A stretch of DNA of 64,000 nt from JANQMX01 sp965247175. GTDB lineage: Bacteria; Pseudomonadota; Alphaproteobacteria; Kiloniellales; DSM-21159. The translations under genes and the position numbers were made by a program. A model generated the notes under the pieces. It was not told the origin of the DNA and did not search any database. It was given only the letters and a program-made list of their open reading frames with translations. The stretch's first letter is position 1. The number at the start of each line of letters is the position of its first letter. The stretch is from assembly GCA_965247175.1 (NCBI GenBank), contig OZ252006.1:1550001-1614000 (forward strand). The letters are read 5' to 3'. This document shows positions 26,037 to 37,400 of this stretch, in pieces.

Positions 26037-27935
26037 TTAGGGCCACCAGGCCCAGAGCTTGAGCCGGAGCCAGTGCAGGAGCTCCTGCGTCCAGATCTGG
26101 ATCAGCAGCCGGCGCCCGGCATCGGTCTTGGCCACGCCCTCCATGCCGGGCCGCAGACCCTCGCTGCGGTCGTCGAGCACCGCCTCGACCCGGAAGAAGT
26201 TTCGGCCCTCGCGTGCCTCGGTGATCGGGGTGATGCGCTCGATGGTGTAGGGCAAGGTCCGGTCGAGCAAAGCGGCGACCTTCAGCTCGCCTGTCTGGCC
26301 CGGCGCGATCTCCGTGACGCGAGACTCATCCACGTCCAGAATGACCCGGTAGGAGTCGAGCGGGGCGATGCGAAAGAGCTCCTCGCCCCGCTTGACGGCC
26401 GAGCCGATGGACTGGCTGAGGTCGCCGGCGACGATCACGCCGTCGAAAGCCGCCACCAACCTGGTGCGCGCGAGCTGCTCTTCGATCAGGGCGATCTGCG
26501 CTTCCGCCTGTTGGATCTGGGCGCGCACGATGTTGATGCCGGCGCGGTCGCGGTTGGCGAGCGCCTGGTCGTACTCGGCCTGCCGCTGCTGGCGAGTGGT
26601 GGTCCAGCGCAGGTGTTCAAGCGAGAGATCGCGGTCGTCGAGGGTGGCCAGCACCGTGCCAGCGCTCACCTCATCGCCGGCCCTTGCGGCCTGGGAGGCA
26701 ACATAGCCATCGAAGGGCGCAACCAGCACGCGTTGGATGCGGCCCTCGACCTTGGCATCGGCGGTCACCCGGTAGTCGTCTTTGTAGAGGGCGAAGAACG
26801 CGACCAACAAAGCGATGATGCTGAAAGCGAGCTTGCGGCCGAGATAGTGAGGTCCCAACAGGCGCCCGGTCTGGGAGACGAGCGAATCCCAGATCTTCGA
26901 GACGAGGAGCCGGTCGTTGCGCCGCTTCTCTTCCAGCAAGGGGCCGACGGCCGCGGCGATGGCATCGCAGAGGTCTACGGCGTCCTGATCAAAGGGGCTC
27001 TCACCTGCCCGCTGGAACAGCAGCGCACCGAGCGGCCTGTCCTCATGGATCAGCGGAACGGTGAGAACGGTGGCCTCGTCGAGCAGCCCGGCCAGCTCTC
27101 GATGCGCAAGCGTGATGTGATAGTCGCCCTCCTCAAGCGTCGGAAAGAGGACGGCGCATTCCTGATCGCTCGCCTCTTCCATGGCCGCCGCCATGGCTTG
27201 AACCAGGTTCATGCGACGCCCGAACTCGGCGCTGTGAGACAGGGCGACAACCTTCATACGCTGGCTGGAGAGCATGCCCAAACCGACCAAATCGCAGTTG
27301 AGACGGGTGGCCAGCTCGGTGACCACCGCCTTGCAGGCCGCGCCGTAGCTTTGCTGCTCGATCAACAGCGCGATCAAGTCGAGCGCCGCGCTGGTCTTGT
27401 CGAGGCTATGGGCAGCCGCCTGCCCCTCCTTTCGGCGCCAAGCCAGCTCCAGCCACGCCGCCCCCCACTGCAACTGGCGCATCACCGCCCGCAGCTCTTC
27501 GGCGCTGCGATCCGCCACTTCCAAGGCCACGGCGCCTCGCGCCTCGCCGTCGATGACAAAGGGATAGGCGGTACAACAGAAGCTGCCTTCGGCCGGTCCG
27601 TCCTGCCGATGGCCGGAGACCACGCCCTTCGCCTCTTCGATCGCGCGCCTTGCCGTGGTCAGGAGCGAGGTCGGCCCATCACCGCCGCCCTCGGGCCAAT
27701 GGCTGGCCAACCGCAAGCCGGCGCCCTCTTCCCGCTCGAGGAACAGCCCTGCGCGCGCGACGCCCTCGATCATGCGGCACTGCAGGACAAGCCAGAACTC
27801 AGCCAGCTCCTCCGGAGAGTCGGCTTCGGCAAGGCGGTTCCACAGTGCCCGGTCGAGATAGGCAACGCGGCGAACGGCTTCGCCCTCGCCCAGCCTGGCG
27901 GCTGGGTCGAAGGACAGATGGCCGTCGCTGGTCAT
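26037..27935 (-). CDS. GAF-domain protein fused to a HlyD-type adaptor
   Basis: A 632-residue protein. Residues ~35-165 and ~180-335 look like two cytoplasmic GAF domains (the second with TVLTVPLIHEDRPLGALLFQ). One membrane helix (~367-384, KLAFSIIALLVAFFALY) leads to a periplasmic HlyD adaptor: VEGRIQRVLVAPFDGYVAS, a helical hairpin and TRLVAAFDGVIVAGDLSQS. Membrane-fusion proteins rarely carry large cytosolic sensor domains, so export may be gated by a small intracellular ligand. It ends nine bases before the M50-HlyD gene. No strong ribosome binding site was seen before the ATG at 27935. Confidence 0.88.
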   Translation of the reverse strand: MTSDGHLSFDPAARLGEGEAVRRVAYLDRALWNRLAEADSPEELAEFWLVLQCRMIEGVARAGLFLEREEGAGLRLASHWPEGGGDGPTSLLTTARRAIEEAKGVVSGHRQDGPAEGSFCCTAYPFVIDGEARGAVALEVADRSAEELRAVMRQLQWGAAWLELAWRRKEGQAAAHSLDKTSAALDLIALLIEQQSYGAACKAVVTELATRLNCDLVGLGMLSSQRMKVVALSHSAEFGRRMNLVQAMAAAMEEASDQECAVLFPTLEEGDYHITLAHRELAGLLDEATVLTVPLIHEDRPLGALLFQRAGESPFDQDAVDLCDAIAAAVGPLLEEKRRNDRLLVSKIWDSLVSQTGRLLGPHYLGRKLAFSIIALLVAFFALYKDDYRVTADAKVEGRIQRVLVAPFDGYVASQAARAGDEVSAGTVLATLDDRDLSLEHLRWTTTRQQRQAEYDQALANRDRAGINIVRAQIQQAEAQIALIEEQLARTRLVAAFDGVIVAGDLSQSIGSAVKRGEELFRIAPLDSYRVILDVDESRVTEIAPGQTGELKVAALLDRTLPYTIERITPITEAREGRNFFRVEAVLDDRSEGLRPGMEGVAKTDAGRRLLIQIWTQELLHWLRLKLWAWWP

Positions 27936-27998
27936 TGCCGTGCGCTCATCATGCCGCGTCCGCGCTCCGCCGGACTAGGTTGCAAGCATGGGTCGGGC

Positions 27999-28364
27999 CT
28001 AGCCGGCCTGTCCGCCGCGTTGCACCTCCAGCTTGCCGTGGCGCTCCTCATAGGCCTTCAGGTGCGCATCGAGCAGGATGGACAGGCGCTTGGCGGCGTG
28101 AGGGGTCATGATGATCCGGTCGGTGAGCTTGATGGTCACCTCATCCCGGCCGCCGATTCCGGTGGTCAGGTTGGTGCCGAAGAAGAGTCCGCATTCCTCC
28201 CGCGTCATCGAGACATTGACGACGTTGGCATAGGAAGTGGACATGGCCGAGTCGTCCCACTTCAAGGTGGGTTGGCCGCCGCCGTTGGATGCCGCGGCAC
28301 CCCCCGTCGCGTCACCCGGCTTCACTTGATCGCTTGGCATAAGTCGCTGTTCCCCGTTGGACAT
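27999..28364 (-). CDS. DUF3467-family small protein
   Basis: A 121-residue protein. A disordered, Gly/Ser/Pro-rich N-terminus precedes a DUF3467-like core: STSYANVVNVSMTREECGLF, then LTDRIIMTPHAAKRLSILLD and the C-terminal AYEERHGKL. The family is small, cytosolic and uncharacterised; one idea from position is a chaperone or targeting factor for the giant protein encoded just upstream. A perfect inverted repeat CATTGA-A-TCAATG (28362-28374) contains the start codon and may fold over it. No good ribosome binding site is visible. Confidence 0.82.
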   Translation of the reverse strand: MSNGEQRLMPSDQVKPGDATGGAAASNGGGQPTLKWDDSAMSTSYANVVNVSMTREECGLFFGTNLTTGIGGRDEVTIKLTDRIIMTPHAAKRLSILLDAHLKAYEERHGKLEVQRGGQAG

Positions 28365-28420
28365 TGAATCAATGGTTTATTCTTTCCGGTCAATAAGATA
28401 GCAGACCACGCCAATGGTGT

Positions 28421-28434
28421 CACTCAATCGAGTG
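28421..28434 (-). terminator. Hairpin just after the giant gene, no T-run
   Basis: The inverted repeat CACTC-AATC-GAGTG begins 14 bases after the stop of the giant gene. There is no following T-run on the transcribed strand, so it is more likely an RNA-processing or stability hairpin between the giant ORF and the export genes than a full terminator. Confidence 0.35.
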
Positions 28435-28447
28435 GGCGACCCCGAAC

Positions 28448-31400
28448 TCAATCGAACAGTAACCAGGTGGCATCCCGCGCGCTGATGTCCTTCGCCGGTC
28501 CCTTGAGGCGAGCGATCACATCCTCGGCCCAGGGATTGGTCACCGGCGAGATGTCGTCGTCACCATCCTCGAAGATGATGTCCTCGACATCGACTAAGGT
28601 GTCGTCGCCATCAAGCAGCGGGTCGACGCTGGTCACCGTGGTGCCGCCCGGCCCCGGCGTGACGCTGTAGTCCGCCGCCTCTCCATTGTAGAAGGCGACG
28701 TCGTCATCGGCGCCGCCGTCGAGCGCGTCGTTGCCTTCGCCACCGACCAGCAGGTCGTTGCCCGCGCCGCCGCTCAAGCCGTCTTCGCCGGCGCCGCCGA
28801 TCAGGATATCGCTGCCATCGCCGCCTTCCAGCTCATCATTGCCGGCCCCGCCGAGAATGACGGAAGAGGCAGCCTGGGAGGACAGGGTGTCGTTGCCCTC
28901 TCCGCCCATCACGAGGAAGGGCAAGGCGATGCCATCCGCAACGGAGACGGAGTCGTTGCCGCCGCCCGCGTAGACGACCGCGCCGGTCAACCCGGTGACA
29001 TCAATGGTCTGGCTGCCGCCACCCGAACCAAGGAAGTTGGCGGCGATATCCACCTGGTCGCGTGTCGGGTCGGACAGGTTGCGGGTGATCATGATGCTGT
29101 CGTCCGCGCCCGTCCCGACGATTTGTAGCACGCCGTCACGCACGGCCGTTCCGGTTACGAAGGCGACCGTCTCGACCGCCTCGGAGTCCGCACCGTCGTT
29201 GTCAGCAGCCGTCACCGTCACCTTGTAGACGCCGGCGCCGTTGTAGGTGTGCCGGCCGGAGAAGCTGCCCTCGCCGTTGCCCTGGGTAACCGAAGCCACC
29301 GTCGTCGTGCCGTCGCCCCAGTCGATCAGCACCTCGTGGCTGTCGGCCACGCCGAGATCGCTGAAGCTGCCTTCGATGATCGCCGTGCCGCCGGAGGCGA
29401 AGGTCGTCGGGCTGCCATCGGCCGGCGGTGGCGGCGGGACGCTCTGTCCGAAGGCACCGAGCACGATGTTGATGTCGGTCATGTCGATCATGCCGTCGCC
29501 GTTGAGGTCGGCAGCGGCGGCCCGCGGATCGCTCGCCGGATCGGCGCCGAAGCTGCTGGCCACGATCGAGATGTCGAAGACATCGATGATGTTGTCGCCG
29601 TTGAGATCGGGCAGCGGCGCTTCGGAGATTGAGAGCGACGTTATCTCGGGCGCAGCATTGGCGATCTGGACCGCCAGCGACGCCGCGTTCTCGATGGTGC
29701 CCTCTGCGGTGACCACGTCCACTGAGATCAGGTTGTTGAACAGGCCATCGGCAAAGCTGTGGGTCACCGGACCCGCAGCGGTGAAGCTCTCCACCGCACC
29801 GTCGCCCCAGTCGACGATGTATTCGAGGACGGGAATGACGCCACTGTCCGAGCCCGGGTCGACCAAATCGCCCAAGTTCAGAGTGTAAGGAGTGCCTTCG
29901 ACCGCGGTCGGCGCACCTGAGATCTCGAGCGAAGCCGGCACGACGTTGACCGTCACGATCTTCGTCGTGACCTCTTCGAAGAGACCGTCTTCGTCCACGA
30001 GATCGATCGAGATGGTGACGTCCGAGCCACCCGAGTCGTTGCCGTAGACGTGGGTCACGACGCCGGACGCGGTGAAGGTCTCCACCGGGCTGCCGTCACC
30101 CCAGTCGACGATGAACTCCTGCACCGTATCGTCGCCGGGGTCCGTCGGGTCGCCGAGGGTGAGGCTATAGACCTGACCTTCGTCGACCGAGGCATTGCCC
30201 GTGACCTCAAGGCTCGGGGCGACGTTCCTGACATCGGCATCGAGAGTCGTGTCGTTGACGAAGCTGCCGTCCTCATCGGTCAGGGTAACAGTAATGGTGC
30301 GGGTTACATCGCCATCGTCGTAGATATGCACGACATCCAAGGTCGGAATGAAGCCGTTCTCGTCGGCCTCCGGCGCCGCAACGATCTCGAGCGGCGAGCC
30401 GTCGCCCCAGTCGATGCTGTACTGGGTGACGGTATCGTCGCCGGGGTCGCTCGGCGCGGCGATCTGCAGGATGAAGTTACTGCCTTCGTTGACCGCCACT
30501 GCGCCGTTCGTCGGTTCGGGGCCAGCGAGCTGTGCCGTCGGTGTGCCGATGCCGGAAAGCGCAGTGACCGGCGCGACGTTCTCGACGGTGACCTGCGTGG
30601 TCTCGACATAGGAGCCGTCCTCGTCGGTCGCCGTCACGGTGATCCCGAAGGTGCCGCCCGCGCTGTCGTCGGCATAGATATGCGAGACGCTGTCGCTGCT
30701 GCCCGGAACGACCACGCTGTCGCTGCCGTCGCCCCAATCGATGGTCCAGCTCGCGATGACATCGTCGCCCGGGTCGCTGGCCGACAGATCGAGGATGTAG
30801 CCCTCGCCCTCTTCGATGGTCGCGGGCCCGGAGATCGTGATCGTCGGCGCCACGTTGGCGACGGTGACGGTCTTCTCGACGACGTAGAGGCCGTCTTCGT
30901 CCTGCGCCGTGATGGTCACGGTGAACTCGCCACTATCGGCGAAGACGTGCGTCAGATCCGCGACGCTGTCCAAGACAGTGACACCACTGCCGTCGCCCCA
31001 GTCGACCGTCCAGCTCGCGATGCTGTCGTCGCCCGGATCCGTGGCGCTGAGGTCGAGGTCGTAGTCCTGCCCTTCGATCGCCGTATCGGCACCGACCACA
31101 TTCAGGGTGGGCGCGACTTCAGCCACACGAACACCGGTGAAGAGCTCGGTGCTGCCGCCGTCCTTGTCGGTGATCACCGCGCGCACGGTCTGGGTGCCGG
31201 CGTCATTCAAGAAGGCACCCGGCACCACGACGCTGGCATCGGTCGTGTTCTCGATTTCGAAGACGCCGTCGTTGTCGAAGTCGTAGGAGTAAGTAAAGCC
31301 TGCGGCCTCGTCGCTTGCAGAGGGGTCGCTTTGGTTGCTGATCGTGACCGTCGCCGACTCACCCTCGTTGACCGGGCCGGCGGGAAGCTCCGTGGAATTG

Positions 31401-34400
31401 CCCAGCTGCGCACTGGGTGCCGCGTTGAGCACTGTCAGAGCGGCGGTACTGACAGCCGTATCGACACCGAGGCCGCCGGCACCGCTGCCGAAGGCGACTT
31501 GCACACCGATGCTGTAGTCGGCCGTACCGTCATCCAGGCCCAAGGACTCCAGCTCTGCTGCCGTGAGGGTGATCTCTGCACCGTTGACCGTGCCGAAGCT
31601 CGCTTCGTCGCCGAAGGCGCCGTCGCCGTCCAGATCCCAGGTGATGCTGGTCGGCGTGCCGGCCACAACGGCCTGCAAGGTGACGCCCTCTCCTTCGGAG
31701 ATCTGCAAGGCCGTATCCGTCCCCACCGTCGTGATGGACGGCGTCGGCGGTGTGACTGTGACGGTCGGGCCTGCCTCTGTGTAAGGCGTGGCCGCCGGAT
31801 CGCCGGCGAAGGAGCCGGTGCCGTCCTCGTCGGTCGCCACCACGATCGGCGTGAAGCTGCCGGTCGTCAGATAGACATGGCTGGCCGAGGTGGCGTCGCT
31901 GGCGAAGACCTCGCGCGGCGAGCCGTCGCCCCAGTCGACCTCCCACCGGGTAATGGTGTCGTCGCCCGGGTCGGTGGCCGAGAAGGTCAGGACGTAAGGC
32001 GTCCCGACGACAGCTGCGGTGGCACCTCCCGTGGTGATCTCCGGCAGCGCGTTGAGGATGGTCAAGAGGCCGGTGTTGATGGCCACGTTGGCGACACTGT
32101 CGGTCACCTCCAGGCTGATCTCGAAGAGACCGTCGTCGTCGATGCCGAGTGCGACCAGATCGGCCCAAGACAGCAGCGGCGCGACAGTCTCGACATCGCT
32201 GAAGTCGCCATCGCCGTTCAGGTCCCAGCGCGTGCTGACGATGGTGGTGTTGGTGGCCGGCGTCGCCGTGCCGTTGAGCTGGAGACCGTCACCTTCGTTG
32301 ATTTGGTAAGGCCCGCCCGCGTCGGAGGCTGAAGGCTCGAAGCCCGGGATGGCCTCGATGCTCTGATAGGTCACCGTGCCGAAGGCCGCGCCGTTGACCT
32401 TGATGGTGCCGTTCGGCGTGACCGGCACGGCCGGCGCGATCGGCAAGCCGCCGGCGCTGAACAGCAGAATATCGTTCTCGCTGCCGCCGTCGAGAGCGAT
32501 GGAGGCGCTGGCCGGCAGGGCCTCGCCGGCGATCTGGATAGTGTCGTCGTTCTCGCCGAGATCGATGGTGAAGGCGTTGCCGGAGACCAGCTCCCGCACC
32601 ACCACCGTGTCTTCGCCGGCACCCGTCTCGATGTTGAGCGTCAGCGCGCCCGGCGTATCCGAGCGAACGCTCACTTCATCGTCGCCTGCGGCCGTGTGCA
32701 CCGAGGTGCTTGGGCCAAGGTTCAAGAGATCGACCGTATTGAAGCCGTTTCCGGCATCGATGGTCAGCTCGTTCACGCTCGCCGCGTTGATCTGGCTGAT
32801 CACGTCGTCGCCGCCGCCGAAGCGCAGGCTCAGCTCTTCGATGCCCTGATGCTCGACCACCAGAGGCGGCGTCTCGCCGGTGGAGGCGAGACGGGAGAAG
32901 GCAGCGACACCGCCGTTGGTCAGGCCCAAGCCGTCGTTGGACGAGACGTAGACACTGCCGTCGGCCCCGGTCGCCAAGCCACTGGGCGACTCCAGGCCTT
33001 CGCGTCCGCGCAGGACCTGCGCGAACTGCAGCTCGCCCGTGGTGGCGTTGCGTTCGAAAACAGCCAGGGAGTCGCCGGACCCGCCCGTCACATAGACGAA
33101 GCCATTGTCGCTGGAGGCCGCGACATCGTTCGCGCCGGCAAGACCGCGGATGCCCTCGACGTCCTCCTGCAGGTCCTGCAGGAAAGTCAGGGTGCCAGTC
33201 GCATCGCGCGTGAAGACGGCCAGGCCGCCGGCCTCGCCCACGGCGTAGACGAAGGCGCCGTCGGCGCTGATCGTCACGGCGCTGGCGCCACCGACGCCAA
33301 GCGCGGCGAGATCGATGGTTTGCAAGGGTTGGCTCAGATCGGTCGCATCGGCGCCGATCAGGGTGCCCGCCGTGCTGTCGATGGCGTAGAGGTCGCCACC
33401 GTCATCGCTCACGGCCACGTCGGTGACATCGCCGATGTTACGGGCGTCCGCCTGGCTCAGCGAACCGTCGGCGGCCCGGTCGAGGACCACCACGCCATCA
33501 TCGCCGCCAATGACAACCGTGTTGCCGTCGCCGCTGGTCGCAACCGTGTCGTAGACATCGAGGCCGCCGGCCGCGGTGAAGGTGCCGACGAAGGTCAGGT
33601 CGCCGGTCGTCGGATCGCGGTCGAACTGGGCGATCTCGCCGTCGTCGGAGCCGGTGACGTAGACGCTTTCGCCGTCGGCGCTGACGATCACGGCGCTGGC
33701 GCCGTCCAGACCGTCGACACCGTCGATGCCGTCCTGGAAGAACTGCCGCTGGCCGAGATCGCCGGCATTGGCAACCACGAGCGCCCGCTCGGCCGTGTTG
33801 ATGCCATAGAGAGTCTGCCCGTCGGGGCTGACGGCAACGCCCTGCAGGCCGCTTAGCTCGGCGGCATTGCTGACCACCGGCCGCGGCGCGGTGATGAAGA
33901 AGGACTCGCCGTCACGCAGACCCTCGCCCTCGGCGCCCAAGATGGTGCCGTTGACCGAGGCGTTGATGAAGTCGGTGGCAAGGCCGCCCGGATTGCTGTC
34001 GGGGATGAGCGTCGCCCAGATCTGCCCGACACCCAGCGCATCCAGCGCCTGCGGGCTGCCGGACCCGCCGAACAGGGCATCGGTCATGAAGCCGCCGGTC
34101 AGCAAATCGGTCGAGAATCCGCTTGCCGGATTGCCGACGATGCCGAGCTCCGGATCGTCGAGCGCCTGGTCCGACAGATTGATGAACAGCAGCATGTCAT
34201 GGTTGCTGTAGTCGTCGGCGTAGCCGGTCGGACCGACATCCAGACGCACGACGGCCGCCAAGGCATCCGAGGGCGCGTTGTCGAGCGTCTCAAGCCCGAC
34301 CAGCTGGCTGCTGATGTCATCGAGGAAGCTATCGAAGTCGCCGATGTCCTGGAGCAGGCCATAGCCTTCCGCGCCACCGGCAAGATCGGCGATCAGCGGC

Positions 34401-37400
34401 GTCTCGGTCGCAGCGCCCTCGATGAAGGGATTGATCTCCGTCGGTCCCTCGAAGGTGAGGGAGGACTGCGCGGTGACGTTGCCTGGCTCGGGCCGGCCGC
34501 CAGCGACGTTGCTCTCGAAAATGAAGCGGCCGTCTTCCGCGCCGGGCGAAACGGTCAGGAGCTGCTGCGGCCCGCCGAAGATCGAGTAGGTCAGCGAGAT
34601 GCCCGCAAAACCGCCCCGCTCGTAGAAGTCGACCCGGAATGGGGTGAGCCCTGGGCTAAAGGTGAAGGAGCCGGTCTGTACGTTGAAACCCTGATCGCGC
34701 CAGTTGTCGATCAAGATGGGCGTGCTGAGCGAGGTGCCGCCGATGCGCAGGCGCGATCCGTCATCGCTGCCCAGTTGGAAGTTCACCGTCACGTCCTGAT
34801 TGCCGGTGACCTCTATGTTGCCGAGCCAAGAGACGAGGAAGTTGTCTGATGGAGTCAGGCCGAAGAAGTTGCCGCTTCCATTGCCTTCGAAAACGCTGGT
34901 TGAGTTGGTTGACCCGAGGAAGTTCCCGTTGATGTCCCAATAGAACGTGCTGAGGCTGTTGCCGAAAATGCTCACCCGCGGGTCGGCGGCGCCTTCGCCG
35001 CCCGAGGTGTCGACGCTGATACCCTCGGCATCGACCACCGAGCCGGAAAGCTTGACCGTGCCACCGGCACCGCCCGCACCGGCACCGCCATAGCCGCCGC
35101 TTCCGCCGGCACCGCCGCGCCCGCCGTCACCGCCAGCTCCACCGTCGGCGTTGATGCCGCCGCCATCCTGGCCCATGCCGCTTTCGGTGTTGCTGCCGCC
35201 TTCCTGAAAGGCGCCGCCTCCGGAACCGCCGTCTCCAGCCACCGGCGCCCTGCCGTCACCGCCACGCGCGAAGAATGACGCCGTGCTCTCCACAACCAGA
35301 CGTCCTTGCGCCGAGACTTCGATGGCGCCGCCGCCGCCGCCGCCAGTCCCGCCTTCTCCCGCGTCACCGCCGTTTCCGCCGCTGCCACCGGCACCGCCGC
35401 CGCCGCCGCGGCCACCCGCTCCGGTGTCGCCACCGCCGCCGGAGCCGCCGCTGCCACCGCCGCCGCCTTCACCGCCACCGCCGCCGTGGCCACCACCACC
35501 GCCGCCGCCGCCGCCGGAGATCAGGGAACCCGATCCGTTGTTCTGGCCCGGTAGGCCGGCCCGACCGGCATCGCCGCCACCGCCGGCACCGCCGGTACCG
35601 CCACCGCCGCCGCCCTCGCCGCCGCCTTCGCCGCCCTCACCTTCGCCGCCGCCGATGCCGGCCGTTCCGCCGCTACCGCCTGCGCCGCCGGAGCCGCCAA
35701 TGCCGCCGTTGACACCGCCGGTACCCCCCGTCCCCGGGGTGCCCGGATCGCCGGCCTCACCGTTAGACCCCTCGAACCCATCGCTTCCGGCTTGGCCTTC
35801 ACCGAGAAAAGTGCCTTCCTGGCCGACTTCGTTCTGCGTCGAACCGCCGCCACCCAAGCCAAAGCCACCTTCTCCGCCACTGCCGGAAAAACCGCCGTTG
35901 CCGCCGCCGGAGCCGGCAACACGGCCATTGGCAGAGACGTCGAAACGCGCCCCTGGGTCGATGTAGGCATTGTTACCGGCGAAGAGCGAAAGCGCATTGC
36001 TGCCCGTCGCCCTGACGGTTGCGTTGTCATTGATCAAGACGTCGCCGGCGAAGCGGAATTGCGTAATTCCATTGCCGATGCCGGAGGCGAACATGCCCTT
36101 GGAGGCTGCGAAGGCATTGCTCGAAAAGGCCGAGATGAAGTCGTCGGCAATCAGATCGCCGTCCAGATCGATGCCGATGCTGCCGCCCCAAAGCCGCGAA
36201 TTCGAGGTGTTGAACGTCACTGTCCCCGAGAGGATGTAGGTCGGGAAGTCGCCAGGCGTTGCCGCCGGCGTGCCCACCGGCACCAGGCTCGCGCCGATGA
36301 TGTTGTCGACCAGGATCTCGTCGCTGGCAGCGCTGCCGTCGCTGACGTTGACGGCGCTCCAGCTCACATCGCGCAGGGAGGTGAAGTTCGACGGCAGGTC
36401 GAAGACGGCGAAGCCCGACTCGCCCTCGACCGTGAAGCTGCGGGTCACCGTATCGCCGACCAAGGTCGTACCGGTGAAGGTGACCTCCTTATCGCCCGGC
36501 GTCAGCGCGGCGAGTGAGATCGAATAGAGCGCGAAGGCCCCGTCGTTCTCTTCGGTGAGGGTGAAGACGTCGTCTGCGCTCTGCACCTTGGCCGCGGCGC
36601 TCAGGCTGTCGTCGCGCAGGATGGCCGTTCCGCTGGTCGCCAGCGTGAAGCCGTCTTCGGTGTATTGGTCGCTCGCGCCGTCGACCAGCGCGTCGAAATC
36701 CACCACATTGGAGAAGTTGGCGAAGGTGCCGAAGCCGCTCGACTGCAGCACCACGTCGCCGAGCTGCAGCACCACACTCTGCCCATCGATGGTGGCATCG
36801 ACCGGACGCGCCAGCTCTTCGAAGTCCAAGCTGTCGTCCGCGGAGCCGCCGAGAATGCGGATCTCCTCGGCCCCGTCGGTGAAGAGCAGGTCGACGCCGT
36901 TGCCGCTGAGCACGCCCGACGAAACCAGCCAGTCGACGCCTGAGGCATTGTCTTCGTTGTCGACAACCAAGCTCTCAACATCGACGCGCAAGTTCTCGAA
37001 AAGATTGGCGTGTTGCGGGGCAGACGGGTCGCCTGGAATCTCCACGACCACGCGGTCGAGACCGCTCTCGCCGGTGATTTGCGTCGCGCCGCCGATCTCG
37101 TGAATCGTCACCGTATCGTCGCCGGCCGCGCCGTCGATCTTCACGGTCAGGTCGTTGAGGCTGTTGTTGACCGAGATCGCGTCGCTGTTCTGGCCAAGCT
37201 CGATCTGCGCTTCCTCGAAGCCGTCGAACGTGACGTCGCCGATCGGGCCAAGATTGGTCAGCAGGCCGCTGCCATTGCTTTGGCCTAACTCGGCGCCAGA
37301 GGTCGGGGTGGTCACATCGCTGATGTCGAAGACGATGGTGTCGGCGCCACTGATGTTGCCGCCGTCGATGTTGAGGCCGCTGCCGCCGAGAACCGTGACC

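Noticed and set aside
22472..28367. Long plus-strand open frames (400-870 codons) over the SecA-like, M50-HlyD and GAF-HlyD genes
   Set aside because: High-GC shadow frames; their translations have no recognisable domains while the minus strand gives clear families throughout.
35055..35915. CRISPR-like or satellite repeat appearance
   Set aside because: The repetition is irregular and codon-based within an intact reading frame; there are no constant repeats with unique spacers.
35283..35966. Proline-rich open frame of about 227 codons on the plus strand
   Set aside because: It is antisense to the glycine-rich tract of the giant protein; CCG/CCA runs are the mirror of GGC/GGT codons and no start signal precedes it.
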